Of a stretch of 64,000 nucleotides of DNA, positions 27,478 through 40,770 are shown in pieces (the stretch's first letter is position 1; each line of letters begins with the position of its first letter). The position numbers were made by a program, and so were the translations under genes. Source of the DNA: Rhodopirellula halodulae (lineage in GTDB: Bacteria > Planctomycetota > Planctomycetia > Pirellulales > Pirellulaceae); contig NZ_JAJKFV010000011.1 in the NCBI RefSeq assembly GCF_020966775.1, positions 299,023 through 363,022 on the forward strand. The letters are read 5' to 3'. Below the pieces are notes generated by a model, which worked only from the letters and a program-made list of their open reading frames with translations, was not told the DNA's origin and did not search any database.

Positions 27478-29415
27478 TCAGGCGACTTTTTTGCCGCCGG
27501 GGGCTCTTAGGTCGAACAGGCCGAAGATTTCGTCGCGAGTGAGGCCGCCGGTCTTTGCGAGCGGGCCCGATTTGGCTGGTCCTTCGCCCATGGGATTCTT
27601 CGTCGGGTCCTTTTGATCCGCGAAAAGCATGTCGAACATTTCGCGTTTCTGATCCAGCACCGCGGCGATGCGTTGCTCAATGGTATTGACTGCCATCATG
27701 CGAGTCACGGTCACGCTGCCCGCCGCACCAATCCGGTGAGCCCGGTTGATGGCTTGGTCTTCAATCGCGGGATTCCACCATCGATCAAACAGGAAGACAT
27801 AACGGCAAAACTGCAGATTCAATCCAACGCTGCCGGCACCGTAGCTCATCAAAATGATGTGGCTGTTGGGATCGTTTTTGAATTGTTCGATCACGCCTTC
27901 GCGTTTTTTGTGCGGGACTTTGCCGTGGTATTCCAGTGGTCCGAATCGCTCCAGCGTCGGACGCATTTTTTCAATCGTCTTGGTCCACTGGCTGAACAAG
28001 ATTGCTTTTTGGCCGCTGGCGGCGACCTCTTCCATGTCGGCTTCCAAACGCTGCAGTTTGGCACTGGAATTGGTCACCGGATCGAAGTTGCAAATCTGTT
28101 TCAATCGCAGCACCAATTCAAACACGTGCTGCACGGTCAACGCTTCTTCGAGTTCCTCCAGGTGAACCACGCCTTCCTTTTCGGCGGATTCGTACCGCGA
28201 CCATTGCTCCGGCGTCAGGTCGACATCCGCATCGCGATACAACTTGGGCGGCATGTCATCGAGCACCATGTCTTTCGTGCGTCGAAGAATGTAGTCCCCC
28301 GCCATGCCAGCCATTTGCGACATCGGCATCCCGGTTTGCAGATAGCCGGGCGAGAGAAAATCAAAGATGCCCACCAAATCATCCGGCGAGTTCTCCACCG
28401 GAGTTCCCGTGAGCGCCCACGAGCGTGTCCGAGGAATGGCACGAATGATTTCGCTGGTGGTATTGTTGGTGTTTTTGATGCGTTGGGCTTCGTCCAAAGC
28501 CACCAAATCAAAATGCAGACCGCTTTCCAGAACAATGTCCTTGTCGCGCATCAGCAATTCGTAGTTGGCAATCTTGACCGGCACATTGGGTTCGCGCCAC
28601 TGGAACTCACGCTTTGCCGCGTTGCCTTCGATTGCGGCAACGGGAATCTCCGGGGCCCACACGCTGAACTCGCGCAGCCAGTTGCTGACCAAAGGCTTGG
28701 GACAGATCAACAGCACACTGCGAAGTTCGCCGCTGCAGAGCAACATTCGCATGGTGCTGACCGCTTGCATCGTTTTGCCCAATCCCATCTCGTCCGCCAA
28801 CACACAGGCGTACCGCGGAAAGAGAAAGGCGATGCCATCGAGCTGATAGGGAAACGGCTCAAAGGGAAAGTTCAACTGGCCACTACCCACCAACAAATCC
28901 AACGGCGGCTGCAGCAGGTAGTACAAACGATCCTGCAACTTCACGATGTCGTTGGGCGGCTTGATACGAGACCGCTTGCCGAGCGATTTGCGTTTCTTGC
29001 GAACCGCTTCGGTGACTTCGTTGGTCTCTGCACCAATCGTTCCGGCGACAGCGCCGGCCGGTGGGTCTTGTTTCTTTGGAATCCACGACGCGAACTCGGG
29101 GAACAGAAAGCCCGTGGTGCGAGCCCGCAGCGGCGGCAACTTGATCGGCACCCGCATCGGCTGCAGAGCGGGCAACGTCCACTCATGGGCTTCCGATGCA
29201 AACGCGGTGGCCAGATCCCAACTGTTGCCCGCATCGATCTCACACTGCATGGCCGGCCGCGAGGAGGCCGGGTGACTCACGCGCGATAGACTTTCGGCCA
29301 GAGAGTTTGACTCTGGAAATTTTGACTCCGGAGATTCAATACCAGCGTCGGGCTGTGAGTCAATTTTTCCGGATTCGGATGGAGCGGGGACCGAGGGAGA
29401 CTTTCGGAACCACAC
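27478..29415 (-). CDS. SNF2-family DEAD/DEAH-box helicase
   Basis: A 645-residue Swi2/Snf2 ATPase that translocates on DNA or remodels protein-DNA complexes. Motif I is LADEMGLGKTMQAVSTM, motif II is DEAQ in LVALDEAQRIKN, motif III is SWALTGTPVEN, and the helicase C domain has QKAILFSQWTK, MSYGAGSVGLNLQFC and AINRAHRIGAAGSVTV (motif VI with Arg). A 150-residue N-terminal part is unique and low complexity. The start is GTG at 29415, overlapping the stop of the preceding gene (TAGTG). The gene pair is probably one operon. It resembles bacterial RapA/HepA-type proteins but lacks their flanking domains. Confidence 0.92.
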   Translation of the reverse strand: MWFRKSPSVPAPSESGKIDSQPDAGIESPESKFPESNSLAESLSRVSHPASSRPAMQCEIDAGNSWDLATAFASEAHEWTLPALQPMRVPIKLPPLRARTTGFLFPEFASWIPKKQDPPAGAVAGTIGAETNEVTEAVRKKRKSLGKRSRIKPPNDIVKLQDRLYYLLQPPLDLLVGSGQLNFPFEPFPYQLDGIAFLFPRYACVLADEMGLGKTMQAVSTMRMLLCSGELRSVLLICPKPLVSNWLREFSVWAPEIPVAAIEGNAAKREFQWREPNVPVKIANYELLMRDKDIVLESGLHFDLVALDEAQRIKNTNNTTSEIIRAIPRTRSWALTGTPVENSPDDLVGIFDFLSPGYLQTGMPMSQMAGMAGDYILRRTKDMVLDDMPPKLYRDADVDLTPEQWSRYESAEKEGVVHLEELEEALTVQHVFELVLRLKQICNFDPVTNSSAKLQRLEADMEEVAASGQKAILFSQWTKTIEKMRPTLERFGPLEYHGKVPHKKREGVIEQFKNDPNSHIILMSYGAGSVGLNLQFCRYVFLFDRWWNPAIEDQAINRAHRIGAAGSVTVTRMMAVNTIEQRIAAVLDQKREMFDMLFADQKDPTKNPMGEGPAKSGPLAKTGGLTRDEIFGLFDLRAPGGKKVA

Positions 29416-29945
29416 TACGCCGCCCTCGCGATTTGGGATTGAGCTTCTCGGATCGCTTCACGAATCCGTTCGAACGGCTCAATCAAATCAGGAAAGTCGC
29501 CCAACTGCTCAGCGACTTGTTCGGCCGCCTCGACTTGTTCCATTGCCACCAAGACCTTTTCATCGCGAATTCGCATCACGCAGTGGCCGGCGTGTTCGCG
29601 AGCGATGGTCGCTTTGCCGTCGTTTTCCGGTGTGGCGACGAAGCCCAACGTGCAGTCGGCATCGTTCATGCGAAGCGATTCCGTTTGCTCGCACAACAAC
29701 ATGGAAATCGGCGTGCGGCATTTCTTCAGCAACGTCGGCCCGATCACGTCGCAAATCAAATGCTGACGCAACGTGTTGCCAAACAGGATCTCATGAGCCT
29801 TGGTGGGACGCAGTGGCAACGTGCATTGAAATTCCAGTGGTCGCCCGCCTCCATTGAGAACCAGCAATCCACCGGTCCACCCGGTGCGTTCTTGTTGAAC
29901 GGTCGTGAAGTATCCAAGCGTCGCAGGTGCCAATTTCGACTCCAT
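29415..29945 (-). CDS. hypothetical protein coupled to the SNF2 helicase
   Basis: A protein of about 176 residues beginning MESKLAPATLGYFTTVQQER. The start at 29945 is preferred because sequence further upstream, though open, is low in information and overlaps a region of inverted repeats. No known domain is recognised. The C-terminal third is a predicted helix or coiled coil (VEAAEQVAEQLGDFPDLIEP). The stop overlaps the helicase GTG start, so the two proteins are made together and may act together. A DNA-binding or accessory role is only a guess. Confidence 0.72.
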   Translation of the reverse strand: MESKLAPATLGYFTTVQQERTGWTGGLLVLNGGGRPLEFQCTLPLRPTKAHEILFGNTLRQHLICDVIGPTLLKKCRTPISMLLCEQTESLRMNDADCTLGFVATPENDGKATIAREHAGHCVMRIRDEKVLVAMEQVEAAEQVAEQLGDFPDLIEPFERIREAIREAQSQIARAA

Positions 29946-30278
29946 CGTGGATTCGATTGTGAATGTTTGTGTCAATCTGTTTGTGTTCGTCAAGGTGTGG
30001 TGCCGGAGAACGGACTCAACGGACATGCGGGTGTCCATCGAGTCCGCTCGCCAGGCAACAGGACGATCGATCGCGTCCCGGCTGGGTCGACGAACGAGCC
30101 TGGTGCGTCCGTGGGGATGCAGCCGGCTCGTTCGTCCCGGGACGAATCGATCGGTTGAGTGGAAACCTTTGACTTGCATCCGTGGGGCAAAACGGATGCA
30201 AACCAATGAGTCGCGATGACGGATCAGTCGATTCGCTTCCGGTTGCTCACGAGCTTTGCAGGAAGCGACTGTTTCCGA
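29946..30278. other. 333-bp stretch with two strong inverted repeats
   Basis: No gene is supported. GACGAACGAGCC (30089-30100) pairs perfectly with GGCTCGTTCGTC (30125-30136), and TTCGTCCCGGGACGAA at 30131-30146 is a perfect palindrome competing with it. TTGCATCCG (30174-30182) pairs with CGGATGCAA (30193-30201). The stretch lies downstream of the HtrA gene and upstream of the helicase operon, both on the minus strand. Termination of htrA plus a promoter for the next operon are expected here. Confidence 0.65.
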
Positions 30279-31802
30279 TCAATGACGAGTCAGTTGGCTT
30301 CCCTGAGAAGCGAGTTGCAAATGGCCATACAGCGTTTGGTCCTTTCGAACGAGGAAGAACTTTGCTTTGGAACCACGACGGATGTTGGGTTGTTCCAAGA
30401 TCTCCGCCAAATCTTCCACGGCGGCGGTTTGCCACACGTGGATGCCCAACAAGACGTCGCCTGCCGCGATGCCTTGTTCTGAAGCGGCGGAGCCCGGACG
30501 AACATCCGTGACGATCAATCCGCCGCGATAGTTGGTACGAAGTCGTGAGTTCATTCGGCGAACGAACGATTCGCCGGCCGGTCGAACCGAGACACCAATC
30601 ACTTGCCACGCCAAAGCCGACGCGGGATCACCAAATGCCTGGGCCGAAGCCGCCGTGGCAAGTTCCGTCTGGAAGAAGTCGCCGTCGCGTTCGAACTCCA
30701 CCTTCAACGGATCGCCCGGTCGCAATTCCAGCACGGACAGTGCGTAGTTCAATGGGTCTTCGATCGATTGTTCGTTCAGTCGCACCAGCCGATCGCCCCG
30801 TTGCAAACCGGCTTGGTAAGCCGACCCGCCATCGTCCAATTGTGTGACCTGGATTCCGCCACGCGAGGTGGGTGCCCCCTGCATTCCGATCACCATTCGG
30901 CGACTGTTGTGTCGGTCGATCATGTCGGTGACCGTTTCCAACACTTGATCAATCGGAATGGCAAAAGCAATCTGTTGAGCACCGACTCGAACGGCGACGT
31001 TGACGCCGATCATCTCGCCATCAATGTTCAGCAGTGGGCCACCCGAGTTGCCCGGGTTGATTCCGGCACTGGTTTGAATCAGGTCACGGTATTGCTGCGT
31101 CTCGTTGACCGGTACATCGCGGTGCAGTGCACTGATGATGCCTTCAGTGCTGGTGTGCACATAGCCGAACGCATTCCCGATCGCGATGACCGTCTCGCCG
31201 ATCATCAAGTCATCGCTGCGACCGCGAGGGATCGTTGGGAACGGGCCATTGCCTCGCAACTTCACCAATGCCAAATCGCTCTGGGGATCCGTCGCGATCA
31301 AGTCAGCTCGGGTGGCTTCCCCCGAATGCAAGGTCACGTTGAGATCATTGACGTCTTCCACGACGTGGTAGTTGGTGATCACGTATCCACGCGGGTCGAT
31401 GACCACACCGGTTCCCATTCCGTTGACTTGCCGGAAAGAATCAGGCGAAGCCCCCGCCATGTTGGCAGCGGTGTTGCGGATCGTCTTTTGACCGTGCAGG
31501 TTCACAACCGACGGTGACGCACGACGAATCGCGGTGACCGTGGGCGTTTCACGCATCGAGCGGCTGGACCGAGCGTTGGTTCGCATCTCACGAACGCTGG
31601 TCTCGGCGGCGCGATAGCTGGTGGCGGTGACGTTTTGTAGGTCGTCAGCGGTCACCGTACCGACGCCGGCACCACTGGCGGTGAAACCGGCCAGCAATCC
31701 CATCGACAACAACACGCCCAGGGATGGGGAACGATGCGCCGACACGTGGCGTGAAGGCGAATGTTTTAGAAACCAACGCATGCAATCCCCGCACTTACGC
31801 AA
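30279..31802 (-). CDS. HtrA/DegP-like periplasmic serine protease with PDZ domains
   Basis: A 507-residue envelope protease. After an N-terminal signal region (LGVLLSMGLLAGFTASGAG) comes a trypsin-like domain with the full triad: His in ITNYHVVED (about 147), Asp in DPQSDLALVKL (about 177), Ser in INPGNSGGPLLN (about 253). One PDZ domain is clear at about 325-400 (GGSAYQAGLQRGDRLVRL) and a second near 430-500 (PGSAASEQGIAAGDVLLG). It would degrade or refold misfolded periplasmic proteins. The start could be the Met at codon 8, which would leave a cleaner signal peptide. Confidence 0.93.
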   Translation of the reverse strand: MRKCGDCMRWFLKHSPSRHVSAHRSPSLGVLLSMGLLAGFTASGAGVGTVTADDLQNVTATSYRAAETSVREMRTNARSSRSMRETPTVTAIRRASPSVVNLHGQKTIRNTAANMAGASPDSFRQVNGMGTGVVIDPRGYVITNYHVVEDVNDLNVTLHSGEATRADLIATDPQSDLALVKLRGNGPFPTIPRGRSDDLMIGETVIAIGNAFGYVHTSTEGIISALHRDVPVNETQQYRDLIQTSAGINPGNSGGPLLNIDGEMIGVNVAVRVGAQQIAFAIPIDQVLETVTDMIDRHNSRRMVIGMQGAPTSRGGIQVTQLDDGGSAYQAGLQRGDRLVRLNEQSIEDPLNYALSVLELRPGDPLKVEFERDGDFFQTELATAASAQAFGDPASALAWQVIGVSVRPAGESFVRRMNSRLRTNYRGGLIVTDVRPGSAASEQGIAAGDVLLGIHVWQTAAVEDLAEILEQPNIRRGSKAKFFLVRKDQTLYGHLQLASQGSQLTRH

Positions 31803-32299
31803 TCAAGCGGAAGTCATTGAAACAATGAATCAGCCCTCCACCTTGGTGATGGGTTGACTCGCAAAGGACACAGCCGCGAACCGACAAAGCGGAAGCACGT
31901 GATGTGACCGGTACGAGGGTTAGCATCGGACATCGCCGCAAGATCGCTTGATGTGCGCCAGACCGCGCCGCAAGGTTTGCCAATCTTCACAATCGACGAA
32001 AAATGAGACTTTTCGGTGAAGTTCAAAGCGGTCGAGAAAACGCAGAGAAACGCCGCTCCGCCAATAAAACCTTCCAATATTGGACGTTTTTTGGCCTGTT
32101 TAAGTCAGCTCGATCACCGCGTCCACGTTCACTCTTTGGCGGCGACCACGCGGCAACGCAATAAGGTCTCGTCCAAAGATTAGCTACCGAATCAAATGAT
32201 AGCGGAAGGGCGCAAGCCCTCCGGTTTCGCGGCACCAGACGGCTTGCAGGCTGTTGTCTTATTTGCAGTTCCACTTGAACGGCAACTTGTTTACGGAAG
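31803..32299. other. 497-bp gene-free region upstream of the HtrA-like gene
   Basis: It lies between two minus-strand genes and should hold the htrA promoter. The only structure seen is a hairpin at 32204-32222 with GGGC-GCAA-GCCC as its core, just after the TPR gene, a candidate terminator without a U-run. Short open frames on both strands show no family resemblance. Confidence 0.6.
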
Positions 32300-34591
32300 C
32301 TATTGATTCAAGAAACTGAGCGGGCCGTCCGGTGGCACCACTCCCAAGCGACGTTGCCGGTCGGTTCGTTCCTGCGCCGAGCCTTCCGCGATGGGCAGCT
32401 CAACCTCGGGAAGTTCATCCAGTGTCTTTCCAGGATTGGCATCCAACCACGATGTCTCGAACAGTTTCAATTGTCTTTGCAATGGAGGCGAATGCGGCGT
32501 CAACTGAACCGCACGACGCTGCGTCCGAATGGCGGCGGGCAGATTGCCAGCGGCGTAGTAGCAACGACCGCAGGTATCCAGCAATGCTTCGCTGCCGGGG
32601 CTCAACTCCAACGAACGAATGCTGCGCTGCAGAGCCTTTTCGTAGTCGCCCTCCGTATTACTGACCAACCAAGCGTATTGGTTGTAGAAGTTGGCCAATA
32701 ACAAATCGCGGATCGCAACCTGGCGTCCTGAACGACCGTTGCCTGATTGGCGGAACGTTTCTTGAGTTTCTGCGATGTCTTCATCAATTTCGCTCAAGAC
32801 GGATTCGATTCGCGCCACCACCGACTCTTTCCAAGGTTCGTCCCATTCCAAACGATACATCGCGATCAGAATGTCAATGTTCTCGGTGTCCATTTCGAAC
32901 GCCGCCTGCAATCGTTTGCTGGCCGCGGTGGGATCCTGCTTGGCGGCCAAATCCAATCCAGCTTGAAAATCCAACAAGCTTCTCAACGATTGATAGTCAA
33001 AATCGTGCGCCATGTAGCGATGGCGAAAACTGTCATCCTTTTCCATCCGTTCCACCAGTGGTTGCAACACCTCGACCACTTCCGCGGGACGTTGCAGCTC
33101 AGCCAGATGTTCCGCCAACTCAGTGCGTGCCATGGCGGCCGAGATATTCGCTAGCGGCAACTGATCGACCATCATTCGGTATTCATCTTGTGCCCAGTCG
33201 TACAATCCGCGATCCAGCAAATCCGCCGCCGATCGCAGATGGGCTTGCTCGTTGTTCTCAAGCAAAACCGGATGCAGTTGGGGTGCGTCTTCCTCGTCGG
33301 CGTTGACCACCGGATTCAACTTCAACGCCATCTCAGCTCGCTGTTCAGCCAACTCCGGTTGGTCCGATCGCAACAAGGCCTCCGCCGAGGCGTACAGCAG
33401 CGGTGGCGACTTTTCAAACAGCGACTGATGCTTGGCGTGAGCCGCCGTCACCACATCAAACAGTTGGTGATCGATCGCCCACAAAGCAGCGTCGGTCAAT
33501 TCGCGGGTTCGTGACGGAATGACATCAATGTGCCGGATAAAGAAACTGGCCGCTTCGTCGGACTGGCCCAGCACGAGGGCTCGTTCGGCATTCAACCATG
33601 TCAAATGAAACAGCTCATCGCCTGTCACCACGCCCAGTTGCCACTGGGAATTCTCGGCGGGATCGGTTTGCCAATGAATCTCCATCTGCTCGATCAAGTC
33701 CGTCCACGCCTGCGGATCGAAGAGTCCCGATGTCAACTCATTGGCATACTGTTTGAGCCACTGGCTGGAGATGCGTGGGTCTTCTTCGAACACCACGTCC
33801 AAGTGTTTGGCCATGAGCGATCGGTCGTGTTCGCTGAGCCCTTTCCAACGAGACTCCTCGTCTTTCGCAATACCATCCGCGTTCGAGTTCGCGGGCAGCC
33901 CGTTCTCTCGCCCATCCATTTCGCGAACCGGTTGAGCCAACAACGCCAGCGCCGCGAAACGGCTGAGCGACGATTCCGGTTCGAACCGCGCCACTCGCAC
34001 CAACGCCGGAAAGGACTCCATGATTGGCAAACTGGCCAATCGACTGATCCGTTGCTTTCGGGCCATCACCGTTCGCGAACTGAACTCATCGAGGATCTCT
34101 CGCACTTCGTCGGAGTCCGAGCTGATCGCCCACTGAACCCGTCCGTCGCTGGTGAGCTTTCTGGCAACGATCGCAACTTCGTTGTCGGGGTGGTACCTGG
34201 CCCGTCGCAACGCATCAAACGCCGCCAAACCGATCCGAGACAACTGTTGACGGGAACGAACCCGCGTCGCGTAGCTATCGGATCCCAAGCCCTCAATCAA
34301 CGCGGCGATCTCTTCGTCGTCCGCGATGGGGACCGTGCTCAGCCATTCACTGTCAGCGTTTGCGGATTGGATCCAGCCGCCATTGCTGGCACCGCCGACA
34401 AAGCCCCCGACCCCCAAGATCCCAGCATCCCAGATTGCAGCGAGAGGGCTGAACAGACACCCAACCGCGATCAACACCGCCCAGCGTTGATCCGCAATCC
34501 AACGTCGATCGGCATCCCACCAAGTGATTCGACGAGTCGTGGGACGAGCAATTCGTTTCGGCTCGCGGGTGGGAGGGGCTTGGATTCGCAT
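32300..34591 (-). CDS. large membrane-anchored TPR-repeat protein, function unknown
   Basis: A protein of about 763 residues from the start MRIQAPPTREPKR (34591); 36 further upstream codons are open but unlike coding sequence. A basic N-terminus precedes one hydrophobic segment (AVLIAVGCLFSPLAAIWDAG). Residues 100-250 look like HEAT or alpha-helical repeats (SYATRVRSRQQLSRIGLAAFDALRRARY). The C-terminal half holds TPR-like helices, e.g. NQYAWLVSNTEGDYEKALQRSIRS and LLDTCGRCYYAAGNLPAAIR. It probably sits in the envelope as a protein-interaction scaffold. Proteins of this layout are common in planctomycetes, but I know no function. Confidence 0.82.
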   Translation of the reverse strand: MRIQAPPTREPKRIARPTTRRITWWDADRRWIADQRWAVLIAVGCLFSPLAAIWDAGILGVGGFVGGASNGGWIQSANADSEWLSTVPIADDEEIAALIEGLGSDSYATRVRSRQQLSRIGLAAFDALRRARYHPDNEVAIVARKLTSDGRVQWAISSDSDEVREILDEFSSRTVMARKQRISRLASLPIMESFPALVRVARFEPESSLSRFAALALLAQPVREMDGRENGLPANSNADGIAKDEESRWKGLSEHDRSLMAKHLDVVFEEDPRISSQWLKQYANELTSGLFDPQAWTDLIEQMEIHWQTDPAENSQWQLGVVTGDELFHLTWLNAERALVLGQSDEAASFFIRHIDVIPSRTRELTDAALWAIDHQLFDVVTAAHAKHQSLFEKSPPLLYASAEALLRSDQPELAEQRAEMALKLNPVVNADEEDAPQLHPVLLENNEQAHLRSAADLLDRGLYDWAQDEYRMMVDQLPLANISAAMARTELAEHLAELQRPAEVVEVLQPLVERMEKDDSFRHRYMAHDFDYQSLRSLLDFQAGLDLAAKQDPTAASKRLQAAFEMDTENIDILIAMYRLEWDEPWKESVVARIESVLSEIDEDIAETQETFRQSGNGRSGRQVAIRDLLLANFYNQYAWLVSNTEGDYEKALQRSIRSLELSPGSEALLDTCGRCYYAAGNLPAAIRTQRRAVQLTPHSPPLQRQLKLFETSWLDANPGKTLDELPEVELPIAEGSAQERTDRQRRLGVVPPDGPLSFLNQ

Positions 34592-34993
34592 CGTTGGATC
34601 TTCCGGTGAACGAGAGAATCGATTCAAAATTGGCACTCCGAATTGTAGCAATTTTCGATCTGCAAAATTGAAAATGCCCGTCGATACGGACTGGAACACA
34701 CCTGGAATGGCCGCGTGATGAACACTCGATGCGTTGCCTCACGCGGTCGGCCAGAGGGATCCCGTCACGAACCGGCAATCCAAACCCCGCGATGAAACAG
34801 GCGTATTCGACGACGCGACGCACACGCCCATCAAGAGTTTCGCGGCCCCTCCGCGAGCGGGAATGGCATCGATTTGGATGCTTGGGGGCGAAGTTTGATT
34901 CCCCGGATTTGTTTGATTCTGTCGTTGGCGACAACTAAGCTTGGACCGTCTGTTGTTCAACATTCCGCTCTTAGTCACAGGGTCCCCGTCGCG
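34592..34993. other. 402-bp divergent intergenic region
   Basis: It separates two divergent genes for TPR proteins and must contain both promoters. Open frames extend into it from both genes but lack family-like sequence. I see no clear operator, hairpin or repeat. Confidence 0.5.
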
Positions 34994-35776
34994 ATGAAGA
35001 TTCGCTTTGCCTCGCCACTTCTCCTTTTCGCCTTGGCGATTGGCTTTTTGACCGCCACCCAGACCAACACTTCGCACGCTCAATCCGCTGTTTTGGCCGA
35101 GATCTACGGGCGCGGAGTCCACGCCTACAACGCTGGGAACTACAGCAAGGCGTACGAGTTGCTTTCGATGGCGATCGACAACAACATTCGCGACCCACGT
35201 GCCTATTACTTCCGCGGGTTGGCCGCCAACGCCAGCGGCATGGGATACGCCGAAGGCGATTGGCAAATGGGTGCCGATTTGGAAGCCCGCGGTGGTGACA
35301 GCCGCTCGATCGGTCAAGCGTTGTCGCGCGTCCAAGGCTCGCAACGTCTGAAACTGGAGTCCATTCGCGAAAAAGCTCGATTGCAAGCCTTGGCATCGGG
35401 CGTGGCTCGTTCAAATGTTCGTGCCGGTGAATTGGGCATGTCCGCTCAACCCGCTCCTGTGCGTCCCACTCCAGGAGCTAACCCAGGTTTGCAGCGAACC
35501 GCCACCCCGCCACCAACTCCGGGTGCCGACGACAATCCATTCGCTGATGATTTGGCTTCGGAAGATCCCGTCGTCGAGTCAAACGATGCCTTCGAAGGTG
35601 CGATGGACAACCCGCTGGCAACCGAAACGGCACCTGCCGACGCAGCCGCCGCTCCCGCCGACGCTGGTGGCAGCCCGTTTGACGGTGGCGGAGCCGACGC
35701 ATCGAACCCATTCGCCCCATCGGGTGATGCGAATCCATTCGGTGCCGGTGACGACGATCCTTTCAAGGACTTTTAA
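34994..35776 (+). CDS. exported TPR-like protein with low-complexity C-terminus
   Basis: A 260-residue protein starting MKIRFASPLLLFALAIGFL, a standard signal peptide ending near SHA-QSA. Residues 30-100 form a TPR-like pair (GVHAYNAGNYSKAYELLSMA, then DPRAYYFRGLAANASG). The last 120 residues are rich in Pro, Ala, Asp and Asn, with repeated NPF motifs (DDNPFADD, SNPFAPS, ANPFGAG). It is probably periplasmic. The NPF repeats could be a binding tail or plain low-complexity linker. An upstream in-frame Met at 34874 would hide the signal peptide and is rejected. Confidence 0.85.
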   Translation: MKIRFASPLLLFALAIGFLTATQTNTSHAQSAVLAEIYGRGVHAYNAGNYSKAYELLSMAIDNNIRDPRAYYFRGLAANASGMGYAEGDWQMGADLEARGGDSRSIGQALSRVQGSQRLKLESIREKARLQALASGVARSNVRAGELGMSAQPAPVRPTPGANPGLQRTATPPPTPGADDNPFADDLASEDPVVESNDAFEGAMDNPLATETAPADAAAAPADAGGSPFDGGGADASNPFAPSGDANPFGAGDDDPFKDF

Positions 35777-35847
35777 TCCAGTCTCGATTTCACGTGCTGT
35801 CAGTTCTGTCTTTGAGCAGGGTCTGTCTGACAGCAGGCAAACATCTG

Positions 35848-35907
35848 TCGCCTTTCGAAGAGCGAAAGCGGTCTGAACAAAGACTGCTTTCGCGGAACGA
35901 AAGGCGA
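35848..35907. terminator. long interrupted hairpin, possible terminator
   Basis: TCGCCTTTCG pairs with CGAAAGGCGA, then after a 5-base internal loop CGAAAGC pairs with GCTTTCG, around a loop that itself holds GTCT/AGAC. It lies 70 bp after the NPF-repeat gene and well before the Nif3-like gene, both on the plus strand. The lack of a U-run makes a simple intrinsic terminator uncertain. Confidence 0.5.
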
Positions 35908-36052
35908 TCTCTGTTTTGCCCCCGGCGTTTCGCTCGTTCGAATCGAGTTTCTCGCCCGTTCCTTCCGATGCGTCCCGCTGGTTCAGCCGCGTGAGATTCA
36001 ACCATCCGCGAACCCGTTTGGCTTGCGGATAGCGATTCGACGTTCGTAAAGT

Positions 36053-36955
36053 GTGCTTTTCCCGCCACTTTCTCTGTTGAACGCGAATTCAGTGTCTTTG
36101 ACCATCGAATCCATTTGCCAATCGCTTTCCGCCATCGCTCCATTGAAGTTGGCAGAAGAGTGGGACAACGTGGGGTTGCTGATGGGCGACCGCTCGATGG
36201 AAGCCCACCGGATTTTGACTTGCCTGACGATCACCCCCGCCGTGGTGGAGGAAGCGATCGAACTGGCGGCCGATTTGATCATCACGCATCATCCGTTGCC
36301 GTTCAAACCGATGGCTCGGATCACGACTGATTCCGCGGCCGGATCGCTGGTTTGGAAACTCTGCCGAGCCGGCATCGCCGTGTATAGCGCCCACACCGCC
36401 TATGATTCCGCCGCTGGTGGGATCAACGACCAATGGGCACAGCGTCTGTCGTTGATGCAAATCAAACCGCTCAACCCGTTTCTCGAAGATCCCAGCGTGG
36501 GATCAGGTCGCTACGGGGAACTGCCCGAGCCGATGACCGCTCGGGAGTTTTTGGCTTTCGCGGCAAATTCATCTGGATCCACGCGGCCGAGGTTGGTCGG
36601 TGATTTTGACCGGCCAGTGCGTCGGATCGGCATTGGCTGTGGCAGCGGAGGCTCGTTTGTCGGAGCCGCCCGTCGTCGCGGTTGCGATCTGCTGCTGACC
36701 GGCGAAGCCACGCTGCACACGTGTTTGGAGGCGGAAAACACGGGATTAACGCTGGCCCTGGTCGGTCACCACGCCAGCGAACGATTCGCGATGGAAACGC
36801 TGGCGGAACGCCTGCTCCGTGAGATCCAGCCGCTGCACGAAAACTTCGCTGGCCAGACCACCGACACGCCGGCGTCCCCTACGGGCAATTGGGTCCGCAG
36901 CAGCCAAAGGGAACGAGATCCGATCGCAGTTGACCCAATTTCCCTGAACCCGTAA
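36053..36955 (+). CDS. Nif3-like dinuclear metal centre protein
   Basis: A 300-residue member of the NIF3/YbgI family, ring-forming proteins with a two-metal site, sometimes annotated as GTP cyclohydrolase I type 2. Family motifs are LAEEWDNVGLLMGD near residue 35, the metal ligands in LIITHHPLPFKP, VYSAHTAYDSAAGGIND, and GEATLHTCLEAEN followed by LVGHHASERFAMETLAERL. All expected His and Asp ligands appear present. A Pro/Thr-rich tail of about 35 residues is extra. It lies 69 bp upstream of secA on the same strand and may share its transcript. The physiological substrate of the family is unsettled. Confidence 0.9.
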   Translation: MLFPPLSLLNANSVSLTIESICQSLSAIAPLKLAEEWDNVGLLMGDRSMEAHRILTCLTITPAVVEEAIELAADLIITHHPLPFKPMARITTDSAAGSLVWKLCRAGIAVYSAHTAYDSAAGGINDQWAQRLSLMQIKPLNPFLEDPSVGSGRYGELPEPMTAREFLAFAANSSGSTRPRLVGDFDRPVRRIGIGCGSGGSFVGAARRRGCDLLLTGEATLHTCLEAENTGLTLALVGHHASERFAMETLAERLLREIQPLHENFAGQTTDTPASPTGNWVRSSQRERDPIAVDPISLNP

Positions 36956-37024
36956 CGTTGGAAGTTGGCATGGTTTACGTAAGCCGCACGCTTTCACCCC
37001 CCAATCGCACTGATTTGATCTTTT

Positions 37025-40744
<3,720 letters not shown>

Positions 40745-40770
40745 TGCCACACTCTCCGCCCAGCACAACG

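Noticed and set aside
27613-29289. 558-codon open frame antisense to the SNF2 helicase
   Set aside because: The helicase motifs on the other strand are complete; this frame is rich in His/Gln/Arg as expected of a shadow.
33530-34609. 359-codon open frame antisense to the TPR-repeat gene
   Set aside because: No domain and shadow-like composition; the opposite strand has clear repeat helices.
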